Part shown: one piece after another, positions 47,235 through 58,044 of the stretch | Position numbering within the stretch: position 1 is the first letter of the stretch | How the letters are laid out: each line of letters begins with the position of its first letter | NCBI GenBank assembly: GCA_023213395.1 | Contig: CM041465.1 | Coordinates: forward strand, 73,973,741-74,037,740 | Reading direction: 5' to 3' | Source: Cycas panzhihuaensis | Lineage: Eukaryota > Cycadophyta | Length of the DNA: 64,000 bases | Notes under the pieces: model-generated | What the model was told of the DNA's origin: nothing | Database searches by the model: none | Seen by the model: the letters and a program-made list of their open reading frames with translations, nothing else | Made by a program: the position numbers and the translations under genes

Positions 47235-48541
47235 TTGCTTCCTTCACATTCCTCACTTACACTTGCAATGAAGCCATCACTTCCTTCTCCCCCACAATCC
47301 ATGTGGTGAAGGAGATTGTGAAAGTGGATTTAAAAATATTTTCAAGTTATTATGATAGCATATTTTGTATTGTTTTCTTTCCCTTTCTCTTTTGCAAGTT
47401 TGGAAGCATAATACAAGGGGTTATAAGGCCCAAGGATTCCAATCCTTTGGTGGCCATTCATACTATCTAATTCTTCTTTTTCTTTCCCCTCTTTTTGTCC
47501 ATTTAATAAGGGGAAATACTGCCAAAATTTTTCTAGCATTTAGAAGAATGATTTTAAGGGGAGGTTTTACCCATTTTTTTAAAAGAATTTCAAGCCATTT
47601 AAAATATTCATCATTGTATTCTCTCACCTTGCCCATATTGGGATCCTGGTGATAAAAAATAATGGAAATTCCATATGGTATCATGTGTTAATGAGATATT
47701 AGTAAGCTAAAAATTTTGTAGAAATACAATTTAATTGCTGAACGATATGATTCCAATTGTAAAAGATGAGGCTCTGAGTCTACTTTCCAGCACAAAAATT
47801 GGCACCTAATTTAGATGTCATATGAGGAAGTTATTTCTATTTTAGTGAACAACAGTTATTTTTAGTAAGAATGCTGGAAAAATATAATTTCCTAACTTTG
47901 CGAGGCTGCCAAAAACTTTCTTGAACTCATTTGGACTTGATTGTACTTCCTGAAGATAAAGCTCCGAGTCTAGTTTATAGCACAAAAAATGGCACTCAAT
48001 TTTGACATCATGGGAGAAAGTTATTGCTAATTTAGTGAGGACTACTTTCTTTTGTATTAACAAAAAAAAAAAGTGAAGAAAATTTCTTCCTTCTTTTTAT
48101 AAGCCTTAAAAGCCCATTGTAAAAGTGAGAAAAAAAACACTTGGATCAGAGAAATATCTGGTGTACTCACTTATTTATTAGCATTACATTTTAGCACTAT
48201 AAAATCACTTAAAGCAAGCACTCTAAAGACACTTAAAGTAAGCACTCCAAGTAAGCATTCTATTTTTAGTTAAATGTACCTTTGATGCAATTCGATAATC
48301 TTTTTATTCCTAAAAGGAACGCATCACATACACTAATTTTCACCATCTTGTACCTATTCACACACTCACAAAGGTTGAGATACCTTGGTTGGAAGAATGT
48401 CGTGCCATAAAGGAGGTATAGGTTTCAAGTTGGGATTGGACTAAACCAGAATATTGGTGAGGTTTGGTTAGCCATACCATCGTATCTCAATCAGGAATCA
48501 TCTTGATAACCAACCAGGAAAACTGAAACTTTAATACAAGA
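47235..48541 (+). other. Copia-5 leader, first part
   Basis: Non-coding leader shared with Copia-6. It contains a degenerate duplication: GCTCTGAGTC at 47771 and GCTCCGAGTC at 47961, each followed by the same 100 or so bases (period about 190 bp). The short frames here (47342-47539, 47365-47652, 47842-48063) are not supported. Confidence 0.6.
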
Positions 48542-49185
48542 TTAAAATATACCCAATCTAATATCCATCATAGCCATGGGTATGCATGTACCACTCTTTA
48601 GAGGAGATATATAGCTACTCATTGGTGAACTGGGTGAGGATTGGGAGTACCTAGGCTCCGTTGTGACTTGGATTTCATCACCAAGCACAATTGCGGGTAT
48701 CGCGGTGAAGGCTAACTTAATTCTACTAGAAGCCTAGGCATCCCTTCAATAACCTCAACTACATGTTGGATACAAGTTAAAGGTAATTGGATTGATTATG
48801 CATCCTACATTTGAGTTTTAAGTTGTGTAAACTCAATGATGTCAGCTTCTGCATTGGCCTATAATCTTGTATATTGATCACTTATTTATAAAAAGTGATC
48901 CATAGTGTAATCACAATCATAGTGCTTCTCATATTCCTACTGTGTTAGGTTAATATTTGCCACAAGTGTTAGTGGCCAATTTTTATCATAGTACTTCTCA
49001 TATTCCTTCTATGTTAGGTTAATATTTGTCACAAGTATTGGTGACTTTTCTCTAAGTTGCTCCCTTCATCTTTGAGCAACCATTTTCATTTCTTCTTCCT
49101 TCTGCTACACTACTTCATTATATTTCCCATTTGTAAATAATGATTGGTCATTTATTGCCATCACTTTTATAGTCCCTTGTTCATT
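48542..49185 (-). pseudogene. Opposite-sense reading frame in Copia-5 leader
   Basis: Read on the minus strand from about 49185, the leader gives a charged, helix-like part (KEEEMKMVAQ; REQLREKSP). A duplicated segment NINLTQ..EYEK.YD follows, in two copies from a 69-bp direct repeat (48918 and 48987), then DYTMDHFL. A Ser/Pro-rich end carries GDEIQVTTEPRYSQ and SPMSSYI, with a TAA near 48542. Interrupting stops are mostly TAG. The same protein is readable in Copia-6, where one TAG of this copy is an intact CAG (LTQQEYEKHYD). I recognise no family. It could be an accessory gene of the element, a captured host fragment, or a fortuitous frame. There is one frame change near 48700. Confidence 0.4.
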
Positions 49186-49207
49186 TCTTCCCTTCTAAAA
49201 AGACACC

Positions 49208-52200
49208 ATGTCTTCACAGTTCAAGCAAAATATAAACTATATTCTAAAAAGGAAAGAAAATTAGGACACATGGTTCAATGGTGTCAGAAATACTACAAAG
49301 TATGAAGGTCTATGGAGAGATCACTTGCAACCTATACCATCTGTTGTAGCTATAGCTACCTCAGTTGCTTTGGAGGAGGTGCTCCAACTACTCCCACTGA
49401 AGCTACAACTAAATGCCAATGGGAACTTGATGATGATAAAATCTCTGTAGGGATACTGCTTGTCACTAATTATTCCCTGCATAATCTCATTGATGAAGCT
49501 GTACATGATATAGCATAGAAAGTTCTTGAAGTTCTTAAGGAGAACTTTGACACTAAATTAGACTTAGAATTTTTTCACTTAGTATTAAAGATGAACAAAT
49601 TAAAAATATAGAAAGGACATGCAAGTGAGACAATCAATCTCCTTCATCCAATCAAGCAAGCCATTGATACGGATTTTAAAACTCAATGCATTACATGGGC
49701 TTTCTTGATTTATTCATGTCTGCATATCCTAGATTACAAAAATCTATTAGGAAGTCTTCAATCTAGTGGCACTTTGAAGACCCTAAACTTTGAGGATCTT
49801 GCTGATAAGTTCAGTGAATTTAATAAGACCTTTGATACCAACTTTGCCACTATATCAGATCCAGTTGATGCTACTTTTAAAGTGGAAGAAAATATTTGTT
49901 ATACCAAAAATCAAGGTTAATACTCTCATAGAGGTGGTAATTCCCATGGAAGAGGAAGAGGTAGACAACAAGGACAACATCCTCTTAGTCAACAGGCTCC
50001 TTAACTCCAACAAAAACAGTCTCAAGGCTAAGGCCAAAATAATTAACCTAGACCTAGATCTAATAATTAGAGATAATCCAACCAGCCTAATACTTGGACT
50101 AGAAATTAAACAATTACATGCCAAAGGTGTAATAGAAAAGAACATTATGCCAAAAATTGTAGAACTACCACTAACAAACTACCAAGTTATCAATAGTTGC
50201 ATGGTGTACATAATGTTGATAATACTTCTTTTGAAGATGCTTTTGGTGGAATACAATTTGCTCATACACACCTTCAAAGAATTAGGACCACTTCATCAAA
50301 TGTTGTTGATAGATCCACTAAGTTTATTGAGGCTTATTATGGTTATGCTTATTCACTTTTGCCTTCACCACTTAGAGTTATAAATAATACCACCTCAAAT
50401 ACTTCATCGTGGATTATGGATACTAGAGAAACATAACAAATGACTTGTCATCGTCAGTTCTTTCAAGATTTTAACTATGATATTTGTGGTGTTGTATACA
50501 TGGCTAACAAATCATCTTAGCTAGTCGAAGGACTTGGAACTGTTTGCCTGAAACTCCTAGGCCTTCAAGATTTTACACTTATTGATGTTTTATATATTCT
50601 TTCTCTAAAGCAGAATCTGCTCTCCCTGTCCACCCTTGTCTCTCGTGGATTTGATCTGGGTGTAACTACAAACAATCAAACTCTTTGTGTCATTCACCCT
50701 CCTTCAAATACTGTGGTTATGACCAGAATTTTTAATGATAAACTTTTTTGCCTAACTGACTCACCATCCTCTGAAGCCAACTATGTTGATAATGACTTTG
50801 CTTTTACCACAACCCTGACTCCTCAAAAGTTATCCCAAGTGGCCCTATGGCATGCTCATATGGGCCATATCAAAATTGATCATTTAAGAGAACTACAAGC
50901 CACTCTTCCTGGTTTGCCTAGGCTCTCCTCTAAGCCCTTTAAATGTGAAGCATGTATTATTACCAAATCTCAAAGACAACCCTTTCCTTGTAGTCAATGG
51001 AAATCTAGCAAACCTTTGCAGCTTGTACACTCAGATATATTCAGTCCTATGCCCATCCCTTCTCTCAAATAGAAGTGGTATTATATTACTTCCATTAATG
51101 ATTTTACTAAGAAAGTATGGGTTGCTTTTCTTGCAAAGAAAGATGAAGTTTTTTCTATATTTCAAGCTTTCAAAGCCCACGTAGAAAATGAATATAGATT
51201 CAAGATCAAAATACTTAAGACTGATAATGGTGGCGAGTACACATCCAATGAGTTTGAATCATGCCTATGTCAACATGGAATCAAACATCAGACCACTGTT
51301 ACAGGCACAACCCATTAAAATGGAGTTAGCGAGTGCATGAATATGACCATCATGAACATGGCTCATGCTATGTTAGTATATAAGAATGTCCCTGTCTATC
51401 TTTGGGCTGAGGTTATCTGGACTGCTATCTATTGTATCAACACTGTTAGTCCCTCCAAGCTCGGCCCCTCTCCACATGAAATGTGGTATGGACAAACCCC
51501 CTCTATCTCCCAGTTTAGAAATTTTGGCTCTACTTGTTATGCTCATATTCTATAGGAACATAGAAATAAGCTCCAAGATAAAGCCATCAAAGGCATCTTT
51601 GTCAGATACCCTATGGAAAAAAAGGGATATAAGGTTTTCATACCTTCAAAGCATAAAATCATCATCACTAGAGATGTTATCTTTATAGAGATTGAAGATC
51701 AATTACCCAGACTTGACTCCAAGATGTCTTCATACTGATTTAATGATGCTACTGAATTTGATGTCCAGATCCCAAAATTTAGAGGGGAAGATGCTCAACA
51801 GTTGCTCAAAATCTTAGAATCTGACAATAGAGCCTCAGAGGATATAAGCTGTGACTCCCAGCCAATGTGTACACATCCAACACCATCATTTGTGAATAGC
51901 CAAGTTGACAAAGGTAAAGCCATCGCAGAAGGATCATCTTCTCTAACATTTGTGACTGGCCCATCTTCTCCAGCATCGTCAACTTCCTTCGTGCCAAATA
52001 TTTCATATGATCCTTTTCACGATCAAAATGAAGACCAAGAGGCTGTGGAAATGAAAACCTCATTCCCAACTCGAGGTTTTCATGAAGCCTACTGATTACA
52101 TAAGGACATGCGACCAGATGAGGTAGGCAAAACTGGCACTAGAAGTGCCCATAGAGTAAGGATGCATGAATCACTTTCCGTTGAGCTTGAACCAATAGAA

Positions 52201-53724
52201 TTGCACCTTACTCTTAATGAAGAGCCCCTAATGTACCAAGAAGCTGTAAAGAATGCATCTTGGAAAAATTCCATGAATGAAGAGTACCAACCTCTTATCA
52301 AGAACAATACATGGGAGCTTGTTGATCTACCACTTGGAAGAAAGATAGTTCAAAATAAATGGGTGTTTAAAAACAAGTATAGATCAGATGACACCCTAGA
52401 AAAACACAAGATGAGGTTGGTAGCAAAATGATTCATGCAAAGGGATGGAATCAACTACATTGAAATCTTTGCTCCTACAACCAAGTGGCCTACAATCAGA
52501 ACTCTTATAGCCTTGACTACTCAATAGGGTTGGAAAATCCACCAAATCGATGTTAAGGTCACATTTCTCAATGGGGACCTTAAAGAAGAAATTTACATGG
52601 CTAAGCTAGAAGGATACGAGATTATTAGTTAGGAGCATAAGGTTTGTAGGCTCAGCAAGTCTTTGTACAGCCTAAAGCAAGCCCCTTGTGCTTGGTTTAC
52701 TAAGTTGTTTAAAAGAATAAGGTAACTTGGATATGAGGTTTGTGACTATTAAGATATTAATACAACATTATTCATCAAGCGCCAAAATGATAAAGTCACT
52801 TACCTCTTAATCTTTGTGGATGACATGCTGATAACGGGAAATGGTGAACAGGTAATCAACCAGCTAAAGAAGGACCTTGCTAAAACTTTTGAATTGTCTG
52901 ACCTTGGGTTGATGAAATATTACTTGGGAATTAAAGTAAGTCAAAAGAATGGAAAAATCGTTCTCTCCTAAGAAAAATATATCAATGATCTTCTGAAAAA
53001 GTTCCAGTTGGAAGGTGCTCAACCAGTGGATACACTTATGAATCCTAATATTAAACTCTTAACTGATGGTGATATTAAAGAGGCAGCTGCAACACTCTAT
53101 ATGCAACTTGTAGGTAGTTTCATCTATACTACCAACAAAAGGCCAGATATTGCACACTCTATTGGCATTCTTGCAAGATTCATGACAAATCCTAAGTAGA
53201 ATCATTGACAAGCTGTAATACGAGTCTTAAGGTACCTAAAGATGACCAACAAATATGGTCTGTTGTATGAACCCAATGTAGAATTTAAACTTTATGCATA
53301 TACGGACTCAAACTTTACTGGAGATAAAGACACTAGAAGATCTACGTCTAAGTACACAATATTTCTTGGAATAGCACCAATATCATAGAGATCTAGATGG
53401 CAGAAGATAGTTGCAGACTCAACTGCTGAAGCTAAGTATATTGCTACTTCTAAGACAAGCAAGGAGGTGATATGGCTTAGAAAATTGTTGAATACATTAA
53501 ATACAACCCAAACAAGTTCTACTAGCTTACATGTAGATAATCAATCTACAATCCAGATGGCTAAAAATCCTGTATTTCATGATCATACCAAACATATAAG
53601 TATGAAAGTCCACAGGATTAGAGAACTAGTTCATGATGGCACAATTCAACTGGAGTACTGCTCCACAATAGATCAAGTGGCCAATATCTTTACCAAACCA
53701 CTGAAGAAGATGAAGTTTGAATAG
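49208..53724 (+). pseudogene. Copia-5 gag-pol polyprotein, single frame with point stops
   Basis: ATG 49208 (MSSQFKQ) starts gag. A 1-bp deletion near 49370 (compare Copia-6) shifts frame, and after that one frame runs to the stop at 53722. In order: gag with KCQWELDDDK and an RGRGRQQGQ tail; perfect zinc knuckle CQRCNRKEHYAKNC (50119-50160); protease WIMDTRET (50410), where the DTGA loop is lost; integrase WHAHMGHI and CEACIITKSQ, with D in LVHSDIF, D in TDNGGEY and E in VSECMN; RT opening SWKNSMNEEY, IHQIDVKVTFLNGDL and FVDDMLITGN with both Asp present (about 52815-52845); RNase H YTDSNF, STAEAKYIA and HVDNQSTIQMA; end ANIFTKPL. Total about 1,500 codons, normal for copia. Most stops are TAG/TAA at Gln or Trp codons. 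Confidence 0.93.
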
Positions 53725-54188
53725 TTCTGAAAGCAACTCAGCCTTAGCACCTCCATCTTTGACTGTTTGAAAGAGATGATAGTAGGACCATCATACTCTA
53801 TCTCATTCGTGAAAATCCCTTATGGGCGTGGAAGGATAAGAATAAGTCTCTACTCTATCCCACTCATGAAAACCCCTTGTGGGCATGAAAGGACAAGGGT
53901 TGTATCATTTTGGAAAATCAAAACCTATGAAAACCTGAAAGGGCATGGGGGATGACCAAATGGTATATGGAGACTCAGTAGATTTTAGCTACAAAATTCA
54001 TTGTATTGATTGGCTATCTGGCTTCATTTAAAGAGCCACCTGAGCTAGGTTAGTAGATTAGAAAACTTGTGGGTTTTCTTCCCCATGAGGGTTTCCCACA
54101 AAAGTGTCATAGTAGTTTGCTTTATAAGAGGCTCAAATGAAGACCTCATAGGATAGAATAAAATAGGATGAAATGACCTTCTACCATT
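53725..54188 (+). repeat. Copia-5 3' untranslated region with 57-bp duplication
   Basis: Two diverged units starting TACTCTAT at 53794 and 53851 (period 57), each containing TGAAAA-CCCTT-TGGGC. The frame 53767-53955 crosses both and is conserved in Copia-6 (63250-63438), but without a known motif. The rest, to 54188, holds nothing recognisable. Confidence 0.65.
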
Positions 54189-54199
54189 AAGGGGGAGAT
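54189..54199 (+). other. Polypurine tract of Copia-5
   Basis: AAGGGGGAGAT directly before the 3' LTR TGAAAAGGG, the classic copia PPT. Confidence 0.88.
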
Positions 54200-54497
54200 T
54201 GAAAAGGGTTAATATCACAAGGTCATTGTATTAGTTGATTATTTCTAAAAAGGGTCTTAAGTGAACTTTAAGTTAGATCACTTAAGTGAAATACACTTTC
54301 ATGTGCATTATGTATAATTTCATTTCACCTAACTCTAATGCTCCCTCTCTCAATATACAAGTAAAAGCTCAATGGAGGAGATTCATTCTTACCTCCCTAT
54401 TTTGTGAGAGCTACTTTCTTTCTCTCAAGTCTCTCTTGCTCCCATGTTTGACTTTGTGTTTAGTGCATGGAGATGAAAGATAGATCTACTATTTTCA
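54200..54497 (+). repeat. 3' LTR of Copia-5
   Basis: 298 bp; ends ATTTTCA with the intact CA, followed by GATAT. Confidence 0.93.
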
Positions 54498-54502
54498 GAT
54501 AT

Positions 54503-55090
54503 AGCCTATGTAGTTAATTCAACTTCAAGATTCATGTCTAATCCCATATAAGAGCATTGGGATAAGTAAAATATAACCTAAGATATATCAAAGGAACATT
54601 GGATTATGGTTTATAGTTTACATCTTCAAATAAGTACAAGTTAACTATATATTCTGATGTAGATTAGGCCGATGATATTGAAGTTGAAATACCAATATCA
54701 GGATATATCTTTAATGTAGGTTTAGCTACAATTACTTGGCATATAAAGAATAAACCTATAATATCATTATATACAATAAAAATAGAGTATAAAGGAATTG
54801 AATTTATAGTAAGAGAAGTAGTTTAGCTTAAGAGAATCATAGAAGATGTTCATCAAGCTTAGAGTGGACCCACAATAATTCATTATAATAATCAAAGCAC
54901 CATTTCAATGACAATGAATCTAGTGTTAAATAGTAGAATAGAACACATTGAGATCAAGCATCAATATATTCAAGAACTAGTTGAAGAAGGTCAAGTTGAA
55001 TTACAATATTGTAGAACTAAAGACCAAATTACAAATATATTTACTAAAGCCTTATTGAAGCTCAAGCATTACTGATTTAGAAAAGAATTA
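54503..55090 (+). pseudogene. Copia-4 RNase H, end of pol
   Basis: Resumes Copia-4 after Copia-5. KIEYKGIEFIVREVV, then LKRIIEDVH (54785-54857), carries the E of RNase H. IHYNNQSTISMTMN has Asn in place of the catalytic Asp in H-x-D-NQS. RIEHIEIKHQYIQELVEEGQ and QITNIFTKALLKLKHY (about 54930-55070) close pol in the standard copia way. The first 150 bases are less clear. Confidence 0.85.
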
Positions 55091-55121
55091 GGAGTCTTCC
55101 CAAATATGCATTATAAGGGAG

Positions 55122-55408
55122 TGCTAAACTATCTTAATTCATGCTTTATAAGAAAAAGTTGCAATGCATATTTATACAAATTAATATTATTATGATATTG
55201 GTATTTTGTGGGGGGTCTCATACATAGTCAATTTTTGTATTATAAATACATTCTTAATGTATCATATTATCATAATATTATATCATGTTATCATAAAATT
55301 ATTTTGGTGTTAGTCTAAGGTACGTTAAGGGTACCATTGTGATCATGGTATTTGCTTATTTATTTTTATTTCTGCATTATTATTTTCTATCAATTTCATT
55401 TTTCTACA
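55122..55408 (+). repeat. LTR-like block at the Copia-4 3' end
   Basis: Begins TGCTAAACT right after the purine tract AAGGGAG (55115-55121) and ends CTACA, i.e. TG...CA borders, 287 bp. As the segment after a copia PPT it should be the Copia-4 3' LTR. No second copy is in the window, because the 5' end of Copia-4 is missing. Oddly, a primer-binding-site-like sequence follows it. Confidence 0.6.
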
Positions 55409-55420
55409 TGGTATCATGGC
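55409..55420 (+). other. Primer-binding-site-like sequence after the LTR block
   Basis: TGGTATCATGGC follows the CA at 55408. Ten of twelve bases match the initiator-tRNA-Met type TGGTATCAGAGC. A 3' LTR should be followed by host DNA, so this suggests an LTR shared by two tandem copies, or chance. Confidence 0.45.
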
Positions 55421-55766
55421 AAATTTATATTTCTACAATCTTAAGTAGTAATTATAATGTCTCTAATAAAAGGTAGGTAAAATACATACCTCACCCTATC
55501 CTAATGGTTGATAATGTTAACTAATAATCTCTAATTAGAAATATACTGATGAGATCTAATGATCCTAAGTAAGCTACAACTTTGAAGGACACCATGAGTA
55601 GCCTCATATATACTTACCACCAGGCTCAACATAACTTGGCCTATGCACTCTTGATTGGCAATAGTCATCACCACCCCTTACAAAATAAGTAAATAACACA
55701 TGCCAATTCTTAGAAACCTTGAACTTAGCGTGGAATGATAAAAGTTAAGAAATTTTATTAAAAAAA
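55421..55766 (+). other. Unassigned sequence after the PBS-like site
   Basis: No gene recognised. If the PBS-like site is real, this would be the leader or gag start of a second Copia-4-type copy, but I see no gag motif. It ends in a run of 10 or more A at 55760-55770. Confidence 0.35.
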
Positions 55767-56040
55767 AAAAATTACAACTTTATATTTTGTTACTATTATG
55801 AAACTTATAATGAAGCAAAATATATTGTTGTAATTTTTATAATAGTACATCTTGCCCCATTGAGAATTTTACAATGGGTCATACTACACTGTCAAGAAAA
55901 TTACAAAATAGTATACTTGCCCTATTGTAATTTTTATGATGGGGCAAATCACCCTATTATAATTTTTAGAATAGGGTAAGTTGCCCCACTATGAAATTAT
56001 AATGGGATAAGACCCAATAGGGCTTGCCCCATTATGATCT
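55767..56040. repeat. Foldback unit plus array of about 30-bp palindromes
   Basis: 55767-55791 and 55813-55838 are imperfect inverted copies (AATTACAAC...TATTTTG(T/C)T) around a 21-base loop. Then palindromic units of the type TTGCCCTATTGTAATTTT...GGGGCAA follow, starting near 55851, 55917, 55948 and 55980, with a last half near 56022. Each unit is its own reverse complement apart from a few bases. No coding sequence. It resembles a MITE or foldback cluster, but I see no target duplication. Confidence 0.7.
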
Positions 56041-56370
56041 GTACTCAAGCTAAAATGATTAAAAAGTAAAAGAAATTCTACAAATTAAGTAGAAAATTGA
56101 TTTGATAAAAGTGATTGGGGTGTCAAAATACCCTAGCCTACTCTCAGTTGAGGATCTAGTATGATCCTGCTTGGCTAAAACACCCTAAAATAAGATTAAA
56201 TCCTAAATTGAGAGTTTTAGATATAACTTCAAAATTTAAAAAAAGATAAGGGATTAGGCCTATTGGATCTACTTTCTCCTCAACCATATGCTCACTGTGG
56301 TCTCAATAAAATAGATGACTTATCAAATAGACTCCTAATTTACATATAATCTCCACTAGAATGATCAACG
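56041..56370. other. Unassigned sequence before Copia-6
   Basis: AT-rich, no motif recognised. It ends CAACG, the left target duplication of Copia-6. Confidence 0.35.
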
Positions 56371-56669
56371 TGAAACAAGTTAATGTCACAAGGTCATTGC
56401 ATTAGTTGATTATTTCTAAAAAAGGGTCTTAAGTAGACTTTAAATTAGATCACTTAAGTGAAATGCACTTTCATATTCATTATGTATAATTTCATTTCAC
56501 CTAACTCTAATGCTCTCTCTCTCAATATAAAAGTAAAATCTCAATGGAGGAGGCTCATTCTTACCTCTCCATTTTGTGAGAGCTTCTCTCTTTCTCTCAA
56601 GTCTCTCTTACTCCTATGTTTGCCTTTATGTTTAGTGCATAGAGATGAATGATATATCCAATATTTTTA
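56371..56669 (+). repeat. 5' LTR of Copia-6
   Basis: Starts TGAAACAAG and ends ATTTTTA (CA to TA), as in the Copia-5 5' LTR. Aligns with 46923-47220 and 63683-63981. Confidence 0.92.
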
Positions 56670-56671
56670 TA

Positions 56672-56683
56672 TGGTATTAAAGC
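56672..56683 (+). other. Primer binding site of Copia-6
   Basis: TGGTATTAAAGC, two transitions from the initiator-tRNA-Met type. Confidence 0.82.
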
Positions 56684-58044
56684 TTACTTCTTTTATATTT
56701 CTTACTTGTACTTGAAATGTTGCCATCACTTCTTTCTCCCCCATAATCCATGTGGTGAAGGAGATTGTGAAAGTGGATTTAGAAATATTTTTAAGTTTTT
56801 ATCATAGCATATTTAGTATTGTTTACTTTTCCTTTCTCTTTTGTAGGTTTGGAAGCACAATATAAGGAGTTTTAAAGCCTAAGGATTCTAATCCTTTGGT
56901 ATCCATTTATGCTATCTCATTCTTCTTTTCTTTCCCCTCTTTTTATCTATTTAATAAGGGGAAATGCTGCTAAAAAATTTCCATCTTTTAGAAGAATGAT
57001 TTAAAGGGAGGTTCTACCCACTTTTTAAAAAATATTTGGAGCCATTTAAAATATCCATCATTGTATGTGCTCACCTTACCTATATTGGGATCCTAGTGAT
57101 AAAAAAATGCTGGAAATTTCATATGGTATTATGTGTTAATGTGATATTAGCAAGTTAAAAGTTTTATAGAAATAATTTTTTTTGCTAAATTTCACAAGTC
57201 TACAAAATCTTCTATAGAGCTCTAATTGACCTAATTCTAATTATTAAAGATCAGGCTCTAAGCCTAGTTTTCAAAATAAAAATTGGCACCTAATTTCTAT
57301 ACTGTATGAAAAAGTTATTACTGTTTTAGTGAACAGTAGTTATTTTTAGTAAAACATTTGGAAAAATATATACTTCTAATTTTGCAGGACTGCCAACAAT
57401 TTTTCAAAACTCATTTGGACCTGATTCCACTTCTTAAATATGAAGTTGTGAGTCTAGTTTATAGCACAAAAATTAGAACTCAATTTTGTTATCATGGAAG
57501 AAAGTTATTACTAATTTAGTGAAGACTATTTTTTTTTCTATATTACAAAAAAAAAAGTGAAGAAATTTTCTTCCTTCTTTTTATAAGGCTTAAAATCCCA
57601 TTGTAAAAGTGAGTAAAAAAAACACCTAAATTAGAGCAATATCTAGTGTCTTTACCCACTTATCAGTATTACATTTTAGCACTCTAAAATCACTTTAAGA
57701 AAGCACTCTAAAGACACTCCAAGCAAGCACTCCAAGCAAGCATTCTATTTTTTAGTTATATGTACATTTGATGCAAATTTAATAATCATTTCATTCTTCC
57801 TAAAACGAATGCATCATGTATGTTATTTTTTTCCATCTTGTACCTATTCACATACTTGCCAAGGTTGAGATACCTTGATTAGAAAAATTCCATGCCATAA
57901 ATGAGGTGTGGGTTTCAAGTTGGGACTAAATTGAACAAGAATATTGGTGAGGTTTAGTTAGCCATACTATCGTGTCTCAATTAGGGATCATCTTAATAAC
58001 CAACCAGGAAAACTGAAACTTTAAATACAAGATTAAAATATACC
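56684..58044 (+). other. Copia-6 leader, first part
   Basis: Colinear with the Copia-5 leader, including the duplicated block of period about 190 bp. No gene. Confidence 0.6.

Larger units (their letters stand above)
46923..54497 (+). mobile_element. Copia-5: well preserved Ty1/copia element, 7.6 kb
   Basis: LTRs 46923-47220 and 54200-54497 (298 bp each), exact 5-bp target duplication GATAT (46918-46922 and 54498-54502), PBS at 47223, a 2-kb leader, one long gag-pol frame and a PPT at 54189. In about 130 aligned LTR bases I count eight differences, all transitions. Copia-6 is a second copy of this family. It is inserted in the RT/RNase H join of Copia-4. Confidence 0.95.
28849..55408 (+). 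mobile_element. Copia-4: 5'-truncated Ty1/copia element, split three ways
   Basis: Its parts lie at 28849-29235 (gag), 44174-46922 (gag end, protease, integrase, RT) and 54503-55408 (RNase H, 3' LTR-like block), all plus strand and in correct order. Copia-2 and Copia-5 occupy the gaps and are each bounded by target duplications. No 5' LTR or PBS precedes gag at 28849; the sequence passes directly into the Gypsy-B opposite-sense frame. So the 5' end was lost, or the join is a deletion scar. Confidence 0.75.

Noticed and set aside
49790-50383. 197-codon plus-strand open frame, the longest in the window
   Set aside because: It overlaps Copia-5 gag in another frame; the true gag frame contains the zinc knuckle CQRCNRKEHYAKNC in the same interval.
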